The notes beneath the pieces were generated by a model. That model had not been told where the DNA came from and made no database searches. It saw only the letters and a list, made by a program, of their open reading frames with translations. Position numbers and translations under genes: made by a program. 64,000 nucleotides of DNA, from assembly GCF_029846235.1 (NCBI RefSeq), contig NZ_JARVWP010000009.1, positions 62,001-126,000 of the forward strand, written 5' to 3'. Positions 17,749 to 26,991 of this stretch are shown one piece after another. The stretch comes from Bradyrhizobium sp. CER78. Lineage in GTDB: Bacteria; Pseudomonadota; Alphaproteobacteria; Rhizobiales; Xanthobacteraceae. Every line of letters starts with the position of its first letter. Positions within the stretch are counted from its first letter, which is position 1.

Positions 17749-19710
17749 ATGCGTACCTATCTCAGATCATATTTCGCGGCCCTGTTCGCGGGTGACCTCG
17801 CGGTCTTCGGCGCACCACCGACGGATGAAGCGCTTGCCGGCCACATCCGCGCCGAGCAGGTGTCGCTCGTGCTCGGCTATTCCTTCGGCATCATGCTGGC
17901 CAACGCCTGCAACGCGATGGTGCTGGCCGCTGCACTCTGGCAATCGCCCGATTGGATCTTTGCGCTGGTGTGGGCCGCCGCCGTCAGCGGCGCGGCGCTG
18001 CTCTTCGGCCTGCAGGCGCGTGCGTCGCGCCGCATCGCCAAGCCGCAATTCGTCTCGCGCCGGACCATGTACCGGCTGGTGCGCAATGCGGTGGCGCTCG
18101 GCGCCGCCTGGGGCGTCGTCCCCGTTGCCTTCTTCGCCAACGCATCGAGCGGCGCGCAATTGGTGATCACGTGTCTCTGCGCCGGAATGCTGGCCGGCGG
18201 CGCCTTCGCCTTCTCCACCATCCCGATCGCCGCGATCGCGTTCACCGCGCCGATCTTCGTCGGCACTGCGATTTGCCTCGGCCGGGACGGCGACTTCATC
18301 TATCTCCTGATGGCGGTCCTCGTCCTGGTCTACGGCTCCGTGCTGCTGCGCGGCGTCTTCGTCAATGCGTTCGAGTTCCGCCGGCGCATCATCGCCCAGC
18401 ATGAGGCCGAGCGGACGGTGCGGCAGGATCCGCTGACGCATCTGCCGAACCGCGTCGCCTTCAACGAGGCGCTCAACGGCGCGCTGAACCGATTGTCGCG
18501 CTCGGGCGAGGAATTCGCCGTGCTGCTGCTCGATCTCGATCGCTTCAAGGAGATCAATGACAGGTTCGGCCGTCCGGCGGGCGACGAATTCCTGGTGCAG
18601 GTCGCGGCCCGGCTGCAGCGCTGCACGCGCGCGGCCGAGCATGTCGCGCGGATCGGCGGCGACGAGTTCGCGCTGATCATGTCCAATCTGACCCGGCCCG
18701 AGGACGTGCTCGCGATCGCCGAACGGTTCGTCGCAGCCTTCGCCGATCCATTCCCGATCGACGGATTCGAGATATCAAGCGCGATCAGCATCGGCATCGT
18801 GCTCGCGCCGCGGGACGGCAACACGTCGCACGATCTGCTCAAGCATGTCGACATCGCGCTCTACCGGGCGAAGAAGACCGGTCCCGGCACGATCTGCTTC
18901 TTCGAGGCGAGCGACGACCAATCGGCGCGCGACCGCCGCGCGTTGCAGCGCGATCTCGAACAGGCGATCGAGGCGAACCAGCTGTTTCTGGTCTACCAGC
19001 CGTTCCTCGACATCCGCAAAGGCCGCATCACCGGCTTCGAGGCGCTGCTACGCTGGCAGCATCCGGTGCGCGGCCTGATCCCGCCGAGCGTCTTCATTCC
19101 GATCGCCGAGGAGAGCGGACTGATCCACCAGCTCGGCGAGTGGGTGATCCGCCACGCCTGCGCGATGCTGTCGCGCTGGCCAGACGACATCAGGATCGCG
19201 GTGAATTTCTCCGCGGTCCAGTTCCAGAACGTCGGCATCCTGCAGACCATCGTCGAGGCGCTTGCGGAGGCGAATGTTGCGCCGAACCGGCTCGAGATCG
19301 AGATCACCGAGTCGATGCTGATCTCGAAATACGGATCGGCGCCCGCGATCCTGAACGGGCTGCTCGAGCTCGGGCTAACGGTCGCACTCGACGATTTCGG
19401 CACCGGTTTCTCGTCGCTGACCTATCTGCGCAAGCTGCCGTTCAGCCGCATCAAGATCGATCAATCCTTCATCCGGGACATGCTGACCCAGCCGGATTGC
19501 GCGGCAATCGTCAAATCGGTGATCGGCCTCGCGCAAGACCTGCAGATCGGCGTCGTCGCGGAAGGCGTCGAGACCGCCGATCAGCTCGAATATCTGCGCC
19601 AGACCAGCTGCGACGAGGTCCAGGGCTACCTGATCGGCCGGCCGATGTCGGCCAGCGAGATCACCGCGCTGCTCGATCACGATCCGCAGCACTCGGTGCA
19701 CGCGGCGTAG
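17749..19710 (+). CDS. Membrane GGDEF-EAL c-di-GMP protein
   Basis: A 653-residue protein. About six hydrophobic helices fill residues 40-205, then a GGDEF domain with an intact RIGGDEFALI near residue 305, and an EAL domain with FEALLRW near 430, ESMLISK, DDFGTGFSS and QGYLIGRPM. Both catalytic signatures are intact, so it may make and degrade cyclic di-GMP. It lies between the two ring-cleavage clusters but runs opposite to both and is probably unrelated to catabolism. The start ATG was chosen as the first in frame; the ribosome-binding site is weak. Confidence 0.93.
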   Translation: MRTYLRSYFAALFAGDLAVFGAPPTDEALAGHIRAEQVSLVLGYSFGIMLANACNAMVLAAALWQSPDWIFALVWAAAVSGAALLFGLQARASRRIAKPQFVSRRTMYRLVRNAVALGAAWGVVPVAFFANASSGAQLVITCLCAGMLAGGAFAFSTIPIAAIAFTAPIFVGTAICLGRDGDFIYLLMAVLVLVYGSVLLRGVFVNAFEFRRRIIAQHEAERTVRQDPLTHLPNRVAFNEALNGALNRLSRSGEEFAVLLLDLDRFKEINDRFGRPAGDEFLVQVAARLQRCTRAAEHVARIGGDEFALIMSNLTRPEDVLAIAERFVAAFADPFPIDGFEISSAISIGIVLAPRDGNTSHDLLKHVDIALYRAKKTGPGTICFFEASDDQSARDRRALQRDLEQAIEANQLFLVYQPFLDIRKGRITGFEALLRWQHPVRGLIPPSVFIPIAEESGLIHQLGEWVIRHACAMLSRWPDDIRIAVNFSAVQFQNVGILQTIVEALAEANVAPNRLEIEITESMLISKYGSAPAILNGLLELGLTVALDDFGTGFSSLTYLRKLPFSRIKIDQSFIRDMLTQPDCAAIVKSVIGLAQDLQIGVVAEGVETADQLEYLRQTSCDEVQGYLIGRPMSASEITALLDHDPQHSVHAA

Positions 19711-19731
19711 CCCGATCGAGCGCCGCGCGCG

Positions 19732-20712
19732 TCACGGAACGTCGGCGCGATGCAGTGTGTCCACCGTGATGGTGCCGCGCGCACGCGAAACGCACGCGCA
19801 GATCTTGCGGCTTTCCCGCTTCTGGTGCTCGCTGAAGAAGACGTCGCGATGGTCGATTTCGCCGTCGACAGCGACCACATCGAGCGCACAGACGCCGCAT
19901 TCGCCGCGCCGGCAGTCGCTCATCACCTCATGACCGGCGTCGTTGAGCACGTCCAGCATCGAGCGGTCGTGCGGGATCACGAACTCGGTACCCTCGCCCG
20001 CAAGCCGCACCCGGAACGCCTCGGTCGGCAACAGCCCGCTCGATCCAAAGGTCTCGTAACGCAGATCGGTGATCGCCCGGCCTGACGCTTCCCAGGCACG
20101 CCGGGCCGCATCGAGCATCCGCATCGGGCCGCAGAACAATGTCATCGTATCCTGCGGCAGGTTTGCGAAGACGCGCTCGAGATCGAGCCGCCGGCCCTCG
20201 TCGCCGGCATGGACGATCAGGCGCTCGCCGAGCAGACCTTCGAGCATGTCGAGATAGGCCGCATCGCCGCGCGTGCGCACGGCATAATGCAGCGTGACCC
20301 CGGCGTCACGGCGGGCCAGCGCCTGCGCCGCACCGACGATCGGCGTGATGCCGACGCCGCCTGCGATCAGGCAGAACTGCCGCCGCGTCCAGTCGAGCTG
20401 CACCAGCGAGGCGGGCTGCGTGATGTTGAGCCGCGCCCCCGGCGCGAGCGACCACATGTAGCGCGAGCCGCCGCGGGAATCCGGCGCGCGCCGCACCGCG
20501 ATCCGGAAACCTTTCGGATCGACTTCGCCGACCAGCGAATAGGAACGGGTCTGCGGCTGGCCGTCGATGGTGACGCCGACATCGATATGACTGCCGACGG
20601 GATAGGGCGCGCCGGTGAAATGATCCGGCCGCAGCAGGAACTCGCGGATCGCAGGCGTGAGATCGCGCACAGCTAGCAGCGTCGCTGATGTCCAGGTTTC
20701 AATGAATCGCAT
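19732..20712 (-). CDS. VanB-like oxygenase reductase (PDR family)
   Basis: A 326-residue phthalate-dioxygenase-reductase family protein. The flavin-binding RSYSLVGE is near residue 56, an NAD-binding GGVGITPIVGAAQ near 115, and a C-terminal plant-type 2Fe-2S domain has CRRGECGVC and a final CACVSRA. It transfers electrons from NAD(P)H to a Rieske oxygenase. It is the third gene of an operon with a GntR regulator and the oxygenase. VanB is the best-known relative, but vanillate is not proven as substrate. Confidence 0.9.
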   Translation of the reverse strand: MRFIETWTSATLLAVRDLTPAIREFLLRPDHFTGAPYPVGSHIDVGVTIDGQPQTRSYSLVGEVDPKGFRIAVRRAPDSRGGSRYMWSLAPGARLNITQPASLVQLDWTRRQFCLIAGGVGITPIVGAAQALARRDAGVTLHYAVRTRGDAAYLDMLEGLLGERLIVHAGDEGRRLDLERVFANLPQDTMTLFCGPMRMLDAARRAWEASGRAITDLRYETFGSSGLLPTEAFRVRLAGEGTEFVIPHDRSMLDVLNDAGHEVMSDCRRGECGVCALDVVAVDGEIDHRDVFFSEHQKRESRKICACVSRARGTITVDTLHRADVP

Positions 20713-20724
20713 GGCGCGCTCCGC

Positions 20725-21471
20725 TCAGCCGGATGTGATCAGCGCCAGCGCCGGCAGCAGATCGAGGTGAGTGCGGTTGCGCAGCGCCAGCCGCAGATTG
20801 CGCGCCGCAAGCCGGGCGTGCTCGCGCATGACCGCTTCGGCGCGCGCACCCTCGCGGTTCTCGATGGCGTCGACCACCACGCGGTGATGGTCCTGCGCGA
20901 TCAGCAGGATCTGGCGCGCCTCGGGCAGGGCCGATTGCGCCATCACGAAGCCGCTCGGCGAGGCGAACGGCAGCGCCGAGGCGCGGTCGATCTGCCGGAT
21001 CAGCGGCGGGCTGCGCGACAGCTCGGTGAGCAGCGCATGGAAGCGCGCGTTGAGCGCGACATAGGACGAAAACGCTTCGACCGAGATCGGATCCTGCCGC
21101 ACCAGGCCGTCGATCTCGTTGAGGCATTCCTTGAGCGGCTCGAGATCGCGCGACGAGACGCCGCGCTCGGCGGCAAAGCGCGCAGCCAGCCCCTCCAGCG
21201 TGCCGCGCAGCTCGATCGAATCGAGAATGTCGCGCTCGGAAAACGCCTTGACCATGAAGCCGCCGGACGGGATCGCCTCCAGCAGGCCTTCCTCCTCCAG
21301 CCGGACCAGCGCCATCCGCACCGGCGTGCGCGACACCCCGGTGATCTCGACCGCCTGCAGCTCGGAGATGCGCTCGCCCGGCCGCAGCCGGCCGGAGAGC
21401 ACGAGGTCGCGCAGCGCAAGCTGCGCCCGCACGGTCTGCGACACGGAGCGATCGGTCTCGCGTTCCGCCAT
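20725..21471 (-). CDS. GntR family regulator with FCD domain
   Basis: A 248-residue regulator. The winged helix-turn-helix (LRPGERISELQAVEITGVSR, then TPVRMALVRLEEEGL) lies at about residues 20-80, followed by an FCD domain. The ATG at 21471 has GGAGTAGG upstream; the longer open frame to 21855 is antisense to the Rieske gene. It sits between the Rieske oxygenase and its reductase, as in many vanAB-type operons, and probably controls them through the TGTATACA-type sites upstream. Confidence 0.9.
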   Translation of the reverse strand: MAERETDRSVSQTVRAQLALRDLVLSGRLRPGERISELQAVEITGVSRTPVRMALVRLEEEGLLEAIPSGGFMVKAFSERDILDSIELRGTLEGLAARFAAERGVSSRDLEPLKECLNEIDGLVRQDPISVEAFSSYVALNARFHALLTELSRSPPLIRQIDRASALPFASPSGFVMAQSALPEARQILLIAQDHHRVVVDAIENREGARAEAVMREHARLAARNLRLALRNRTHLDLLPALALITSG

Positions 21472-21476
21472 GCCGC

Positions 21477-22526
21477 CTACTCCGCCGCCTGCATCTGCTG
21501 CGGCGGATTCTCCTTCGCCACCATGCGGTCGATGACGCGACGCGCCCACATCGCGCCGGCATCGATGTTGAGATTGTAGAATACGCGGTCCGGATTCTCG
21601 TCCATCGCGCGCTGCTGCGCCTCCAGGATGATCTCGTCCTCGTGGAAGATGCCGGCGACGCCGTCGCGGATTTCGCTGGTCAGGCGCTGCTCGGTGATGC
21701 GGTGATTGCGGACGAAGGCCCAGAAGTAATGGCAGGTCTTCTCGGTCTCCGGCGTGATGGTGTTGAGCACATAGCCGTTGACGCCCTGCGAGCGATCGCC
21801 CTCCGGCGCGCCCGATCCGGCCGGCGCAACGCCGACATCGATATTGACGGTGCACGGCGCCTCGAAACGGATGATCTGCCAGCGATCGATCGGGCCCGGC
21901 TTCTGCAGCTGCTTGGCCCAGAACGGCGGCGCCTCGATGCCCTGCATCCAGCGCGTCACGGTGACGGTCTTCTCGCCATGGGTGACATCGAACGGCGCTT
22001 CGGCGACCGCGTCATTGCCGATGCTCGAGCCGTGCACGAAGGTCTCGTGCGTGAGGTCCATCAGATTGTCGACGACGAGTCGGTAGTCGCATTTGACGTG
22101 AATGGTCTTGCCGTCGCCGGCCCAGGCCGGATCGTGGTTCCAGTGCATGTCGGGCACCAGCGCCGGATCGGCCAGCGCCGGATCGCCCATCCAGAGCCAG
22201 ATGAAGCGGTGACGCTCGACGACGGGGTAGGCGCGCACGCAGGCCGACGGATTGATCGTCTCCTGCGAGGGCATGAAGGTGCAGCGGCCCTGCGCATTGT
22301 ATTTCAGGCCGTGATAACCGCAGACCACGGTGTCGCCGTCGAGCCGGCCCTTGGAGAGCGGCACCAGCCGATGCCAGCAGGCATCCTCGAGCGCCACCAC
22401 CTCACCGTCACCCTTCCGGTACATCACGACATGCTTGCCGCAGATCGTTCGCGGCAGCAGCGCGTGCTTGATCTCGGCATCCCAGCCGGCCGCGTACCAC
22501 GCGTTCATGGGGAAGGGTTTTGGCAT
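21477..22526 (-). CDS. Rieske aromatic oxygenase, VanA-like
   Basis: A 349-residue Rieske non-heme iron oxygenase. The 2Fe-2S ligands are seen in CWHRLVPLSKG and CGYHGLKYN (C-x-H and C-x2-H) near residues 50-75; the mononuclear iron site follows with NLMDLTHETFVH. The length and lack of a beta subunit fit the VanA/toluene-sulfonate group that demethylates or hydroxylates aromatic acids. The start MPKPF at 22526 is preferred over 22544, where the ribosome-binding site would touch the codon. It is paired with the VanB-like reductase in one operon. Confidence 0.9.
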   Translation of the reverse strand: MPKPFPMNAWYAAGWDAEIKHALLPRTICGKHVVMYRKGDGEVVALEDACWHRLVPLSKGRLDGDTVVCGYHGLKYNAQGRCTFMPSQETINPSACVRAYPVVERHRFIWLWMGDPALADPALVPDMHWNHDPAWAGDGKTIHVKCDYRLVVDNLMDLTHETFVHGSSIGNDAVAEAPFDVTHGEKTVTVTRWMQGIEAPPFWAKQLQKPGPIDRWQIIRFEAPCTVNIDVGVAPAGSGAPEGDRSQGVNGYVLNTITPETEKTCHYFWAFVRNHRITEQRLTSEIRDGVAGIFHEDEIILEAQQRAMDENPDRVFYNLNIDAGAMWARRVIDRMVAKENPPQQMQAAE

Positions 22527-22560
22527 CGTTCGCTCTCTCAGCATCTCCTCGGATACTGAA

Positions 22561-22607
22561 TGTATACATCACTGACTTATATCGTGCAAGTAACGGTATT
22601 ATAATAC
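22561..22607. promoter_or_regulatory. Operator-like palindromes upstream of the Rieske operon
   Basis: TGTATACA (22561-22568) and a perfect 12-base palindrome GTATTATAATAC (22596-22607) lie 35-81 bases upstream of the Rieske gene. A further GTATACA is at 22624. The half-sites resemble those in the diiron oxidase control region, so related GntR regulators may bind both. Confidence 0.5.
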
Positions 22608-22774
22608 TTTAATTGCCATACTCGTATACATAAACTGATATCTGCTAGGTATGAGAGCTTTGCCTGAACGTTCCATCACGCACACGGCGCATCGCCGGCG
22701 CTTTCGCGCCGGAGGCGAGGAGACATACTGAATGCTGAAGGACTTGATGCGCCGAACAGCGCCGGCGCGCGGCC

Positions 22775-23821
22775 TTAAGAGTTCGACGCCGAGCGGGTCG
22801 AGGCCGACTGAACATCCCTGATGCTGATGACGACGGCGATGCGCTTGATCGTGCCGCTGCGGTAGGCCTGCAGGAACTTGTCGTAGTGCTTGACCGAGAT
22901 GCAGCCGTTGGAGTCGCCGTTCGGCCCGAGCATGTAGCTGTGGACCAGCAGGCCGACGCGCCCGAACGTATCGCTGCCATCGACCGGCGTCATGCGCAGC
23001 GCCGGCACGCCGTGGAACAGCTTTTCGCGCGGCTTCATCTCATAGATGCCGGGCGGCGTTGCACCGGCGTTGCGGGCGTTCACATGCGCCGGATCGTCGA
23101 GCAGATTGCCGAGCCCCGAATGCGCTTCGAACTTGGTGCCGTCGGGCATGTACACAATGCGGCCGGTGATATCGTAGACCGCCGTGGTGCTGTCATAACC
23201 GAGCTTGCCGAGATCGGGGCTCGGGCCGGACAACAGGCCGTCATTCGGATCGACCGAGGCCAGCTGAATCTTGCCCGGCATCATGTCGGCGATCTTCTGC
23301 AGGAACGTCCGGTTGTCGCCCTGCTGCACCGGCGCCTGCGGCGGCAGCGGCTGATCGTTGCGCGCGAGCAGATTGGCCTCGGCAGGGCGCGACCGCGGCA
23401 TCGGCACGGCGGGTGCGGTCGTCACCGTGGTCGTTGCGGCGACCGACGCCGTCGCCGGCTCGCTGCTGCTCGGCAATTCGGTCTGCGTGTCACGCAGCTG
23501 ACCAGACAGCGCGTCCTCGATCTGACCGAACTCGGAATTGAAATCGCCGCGGCTCGAACGGAACCCGCGACGCAGAGGATAATAGAGCGAAGCCGTGTTG
23601 ATCGTGGAGCGAGATCCGAAGCGGTCGTCGAAATTCAACGAGGCGGTGGTGTTGGCGAGTGCCGGTCCATGCAGCCATGCGGTCGGATCGATGCCGACCA
23701 TCCAGGCGGCAAGGCCAGACGACAGGACGAGCGCGCTCACAGCGAACGCCGTGCTGCCCACCAGAGACATGCCGCGGCTTGACCTACGCCCGGCAGCTTT
23801 CGTCGTACGTTGACCCATCAT
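22775..23821 (-). CDS. DUF2778 (Tlde1-type) protein with N-terminal TM segment
   Basis: About 348 residues. One hydrophobic segment near residues 20-45 is followed by a Ser/Thr/Pro-rich linker and a C-terminal domain at about 220-345 with HSYMLGPNGDSNGCISV. This H-x(n)-S-x-GC-x-S pattern is that of the DUF2778/Tlde1 group, which resembles L,D-transpeptidases and acts on peptidoglycan peptides. No T6SS genes adjoin, so a housekeeping cell-wall role is equally possible. Start uncertain: two consecutive ATGs (23821 and 23818) follow TTGGGG, and a GTG at 23878 also opens the frame. Confidence 0.75.
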   Translation of the reverse strand: MMGQRTTKAAGRRSSRGMSLVGSTAFAVSALVLSSGLAAWMVGIDPTAWLHGPALANTTASLNFDDRFGSRSTINTASLYYPLRRGFRSSRGDFNSEFGQIEDALSGQLRDTQTELPSSSEPATASVAATTTVTTAPAVPMPRSRPAEANLLARNDQPLPPQAPVQQGDNRTFLQKIADMMPGKIQLASVDPNDGLLSGPSPDLGKLGYDSTTAVYDITGRIVYMPDGTKFEAHSGLGNLLDDPAHVNARNAGATPPGIYEMKPREKLFHGVPALRMTPVDGSDTFGRVGLLVHSYMLGPNGDSNGCISVKHYDKFLQAYRSGTIKRIAVVISIRDVQSASTRSASNS

Positions 23822-23997
23822 CCCCAAGTTCGGTGTTCTGGGGCCTGTTAGCCGGCCCACGTGGGATTCACCGATCACTCATCATATCAGGGAATTAGAG
23901 TAAGGCATAATCGAGACGAAGCCGGCAACGACAGGTTTTTTAACGTTTTTCGGATGGAAAGTGCCAGGGAATCAGTCCCGTAAGGGCTGAAACGGAC

Positions 23998-24018
23998 GAA
24001 AAAGTCCCGATTCGGGAC
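23998..24018 (-). terminator. Rho-independent terminator after the GGDEF-EAL gene
   Basis: On the minus strand, stem GTCCCGA/TCGGGAC with a minimal loop is followed by TTTTT, starting 12 bases after the stop of the gene ending at 24031. This is one of the clearest terminators in the window. Confidence 0.8.
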
Positions 24019-24030
24019 AATTTCGGCGAC

Positions 24031-26412
24031 TCAGGCGATCTTTTCTTCCCGCAGCGTCAGCACCGGGACCGGCTTGCCGATCGCGTAACCCTGGACGTAG
24101 TCGACCCCGATCTGGCGTAGCTCGTCCAGGATCGCGAGGCTCTCGACGAACTCCGCGACCACCTGCTTCTGCATGATCTTGGCGGTCTTGGTGATCATCT
24201 CCACCATCGCGCGATCGACCTTGCTGTTGAGGATCTCCTTCACGAACGAACCGTCGATCTTGATGATGTCGACCGGCAGGTGCTTCAGATAGGCGATCGA
24301 GGACATGCCGGTGCCGAAATCGTCGAGCGAGAAGCTGCAGCCGATCTCGCGTAACCGCGCGATGAACGTCTGCGCCTCGTCGAGATTGGAGATCGCGCTG
24401 GTCTCGGTGATCTCGAAACAGACCAGCGCCGGCGGGACGTCGTGCTGCGCGAACAGCCCGGCGACGAAATCGACGAAGTCGCTATCACCGATGGTAGCGC
24501 CAGACAGGTTGATGGCGTAGCTCGCGATCTTGCGCGGATGGTGCTTGCGCTCGGCGATGATCTCGAAGGCGCGGCGCACCACCCAGCGGTCGATCAGCGG
24601 CATCAATCCGTAGCGCTCGGCGGCGGGCAGGAAGCTGCCGGGCGGCACCAGGGCGCCGTTCTCGTCGCGCAGGCGCAGCAGCAGCTCGCGCCGGTCGTTG
24701 CCCTTCAGCACGCCGTTCACCGGGCGGATCTCCTGCTCGTAAAGGCAGAAGCGGCCCTCATCCAATCCCTTGCGGATGCGATTGACCCAGCTCATCTCGG
24801 CGACCCGCACCGCCATGCCGGTATCGGACGGACGGTGCTCCTGGACGCGGTTGCGTCCCTTGTCCTTGGCAAGGAAGCAGGCGACGTCGGCAAGCCGCAG
24901 CGCGTCCTGTACGCCGGCGCTGTCGGCAAGCGCGACCAGGCCGATGCTGGCGCTGATCCTGAAGCTCGAGCCCTCATGAACGAAGTTCGACTGCTCGACC
25001 ACCGCCCTGATCCGCTCCGCGACATCGGCGGCAACGTCGTGCGTGGCAGAGCCGTCGTCGCGCAGCAGAATGCCGAATTCGTCGCCGCCGAGACGCGCAA
25101 CCAGCCCGCTGTCGCCAACCTCGGCGGTCAGCAACCGCGCCACCTGTCTCAGCAGCCGGTCGCCGGCCATGTGGCCGCAGGTGTCGTTGACGATCTTGAA
25201 CTGATCGAGGTCGATCAACATCAGATCGGCGCCAACAGCCGGTGCGCCCGACATCGCCTTGTGCAGCTCGAACTCGAACTGCCGCCGGTTCGCAAGGCCG
25301 GTGAGCGCGTCATGCGAGGCGGCCCACGCCAATTCCTCGACCAGCCGCCGCTCGGCGGTCATGTCGTGAATGATCATGACGCGGCCGGACGGCTCACCTT
25401 CATGCACGATCGGCGTCTCGACCACCGAGACCGGCACGCTGGATTGATCCGGCCGCACCAGCAGCCGCTGCTGCGGCCGGCTTTCGTCATCGCCATCCGC
25501 GCTCTGGAACGATCCGCGCACCGGCTGCTCGGCGATGTTGAACAGCGATGAAAGCTGCCATCCGGTCACGTCCTGCCCCGCCGCGATCAGCCGCTGCGCG
25601 GCGGCGTTCATGTAGCCGACGCGATCGTCCTGCGTGGTCACGATCACAGCATCGCCGATCGAGGCCAGCGTGAGCTGGGCGCGCTCCTTCTCGACCGCGA
25701 GCGCGGCCTCGGCAAGCCAGCGCCGCCACAGCATCCGCCGCGTGTGGAACAGCACGATGCCGGCAAGGCAGGCCGCGATCACGAGATTGACCAGCAGCAG
25801 CAGTGCGGAGACCTGACGCGACGCCTTGCCCAGTTCGTCCGAGAAATCGACGGCAAGCGTGCTCAGCGCGGCATCGACCGCACCGATCCGCTCGGCCCAG
25901 TGCTTGATGGCCGCAGCCGAGGGATCATGCAGCGCGACGTCGTTCGCGGCCTCGTTCCTGATCTCGATCAATTGATCGAGCAGCGCATCCGAATTCCGCC
26001 ACGCCGTCACCGCGCCGGCCACGTGGTGCATCTTGCGGAAGTATTTGAACAGCCAGATCAGGCCACCGATGTCGTCATCGTGATTGCCCGCCTTGGCGAA
26101 ACCGGCGCGGGCCACGGCGTCGTTATTGCCTGGCGATTCCAACGCGCGCCGCGCCGTGCGATCGGCCAGCGGCACCGCGATCGCGGCGTCGAACTTCTGC
26201 AGATAGAGCGGCGCGCCGGTGCTGACATAGGTCTGGAGATAGTGAATGGCGTCCTTCTGCCCCTTCGACCACATGCTTTCGCCCGCCACATAGGCCCTGA
26301 CCGCGGACATCACCTGCAGGCTGCCCGCCGACAGGCCGCCCAGCAGCAGCACGATCGCCAGCAGAGGCCCGACGACCCGCCACAGCGCCCAGCTTCGGAA
26401 TGAAAAGAACAT
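24031..26412 (-). CDS. Membrane PAS-GGDEF-EAL protein
   Basis: A 793-residue protein. Two transmembrane helices (about residues 10-30 and 195-215) flank a periplasmic helical sensor; a PAS-like domain follows (ASIGDAVIVTTQDDRVGYMN), then GGDEF with RLGGDEFGIL near 440 and EAL. The EAL motif reads ELL, with ETSAISN and DDFGTGMSS intact, so phosphodiesterase activity is likely though the first motif is altered. The ATG at 26412 is taken; the TTG at 26427 is an alternative. A strong terminator follows it. Confidence 0.9.
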   Translation of the reverse strand: MFFSFRSWALWRVVGPLLAIVLLLGGLSAGSLQVMSAVRAYVAGESMWSKGQKDAIHYLQTYVSTGAPLYLQKFDAAIAVPLADRTARRALESPGNNDAVARAGFAKAGNHDDDIGGLIWLFKYFRKMHHVAGAVTAWRNSDALLDQLIEIRNEAANDVALHDPSAAAIKHWAERIGAVDAALSTLAVDFSDELGKASRQVSALLLLVNLVIAACLAGIVLFHTRRMLWRRWLAEAALAVEKERAQLTLASIGDAVIVTTQDDRVGYMNAAAQRLIAAGQDVTGWQLSSLFNIAEQPVRGSFQSADGDDESRPQQRLLVRPDQSSVPVSVVETPIVHEGEPSGRVMIIHDMTAERRLVEELAWAASHDALTGLANRRQFEFELHKAMSGAPAVGADLMLIDLDQFKIVNDTCGHMAGDRLLRQVARLLTAEVGDSGLVARLGGDEFGILLRDDGSATHDVAADVAERIRAVVEQSNFVHEGSSFRISASIGLVALADSAGVQDALRLADVACFLAKDKGRNRVQEHRPSDTGMAVRVAEMSWVNRIRKGLDEGRFCLYEQEIRPVNGVLKGNDRRELLLRLRDENGALVPPGSFLPAAERYGLMPLIDRWVVRRAFEIIAERKHHPRKIASYAINLSGATIGDSDFVDFVAGLFAQHDVPPALVCFEITETSAISNLDEAQTFIARLREIGCSFSLDDFGTGMSSIAYLKHLPVDIIKIDGSFVKEILNSKVDRAMVEMITKTAKIMQKQVVAEFVESLAILDELRQIGVDYVQGYAIGKPVPVLTLREEKIA

Positions 26413-26558
26413 GCCCAATGCGCCCAACCCTGAAATAGTCGGGTGAGCCTAGGAACGGTGACTTAACCTCACGTTGCAAAACGCGATGAGTTTGAAACGA
26501 CTTGGTTGTAATTGAATTACGTCAAACTTTACGCACCCGGCGACCGGACCCGCAGCGG

Positions 26559-26969
26559 TCATGGGCGCAATGTCGGCGACGTATTCGGCGCCGGTGCCTG
26601 CTCCATTTCGGCCTCTTCGGGCAATTTGTCGGCATGGACGGCGAGCGGCGCGCCGATCCAGAGCGGATCGTCGCGATGATCGCGGCGCGGATTGGTCGTG
26701 TTGGGATGGACCAGGATGCTCAGGCTGCCGTGGTTGAGCATCAGCCACGGCACCAGGGTCGGAAACAGCTCGGCCGCAAACGCCACCTGATACATCGCCT
26801 GATCGTGCGGGCCGACCTTGACGTCGTGCCAACGCCCAAGCGTGACCAGGAAACGCTCGCCCATCCAGGTGCGCAGGCGCTCAGCCTCGCCCCGGCTGGT
26901 TGCGGGATCGTAATAGACATGGGCGTGATAGCTCGCGATCTCGGCGATCGTCCGTGGCGCGTCCGTCAT
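26559..26969 (-). CDS. DOPA 4,5-dioxygenase family protein
   Basis: A 136-residue protein that begins near SYHAHVYYDP and contains HDQAMYQVAF and LNHGSLSILVHPNT, three His-bearing segments typical of the small DOPA 4,5-dioxygenase family, seen in betalain-type enzymes and bacterial homologues. The start is set by GGAGAGG just upstream. The true bacterial substrate is usually unknown. It lies 22 bases after a methyltransferase gene on the same strand and may be co-transcribed. Confidence 0.82.
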   Translation of the reverse strand: MTDAPRTIAEIASYHAHVYYDPATSRGEAERLRTWMGERFLVTLGRWHDVKVGPHDQAMYQVAFAAELFPTLVPWLMLNHGSLSILVHPNTTNPRRDHRDDPLWIGAPLAVHADKLPEEAEMEQAPAPNTSPTLRP

Positions 26970-26991
26970 CTCACCTCTCCTCCCGCGGCTG

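Noticed and set aside
20725..21855. A 376-codon frame extending the GntR gene upstream.
   Set aside because: The extension overlaps the Rieske oxygenase gene in a different frame and has low-complexity Arg-rich sequence; the start at 21471 has a good ribosome-binding site.
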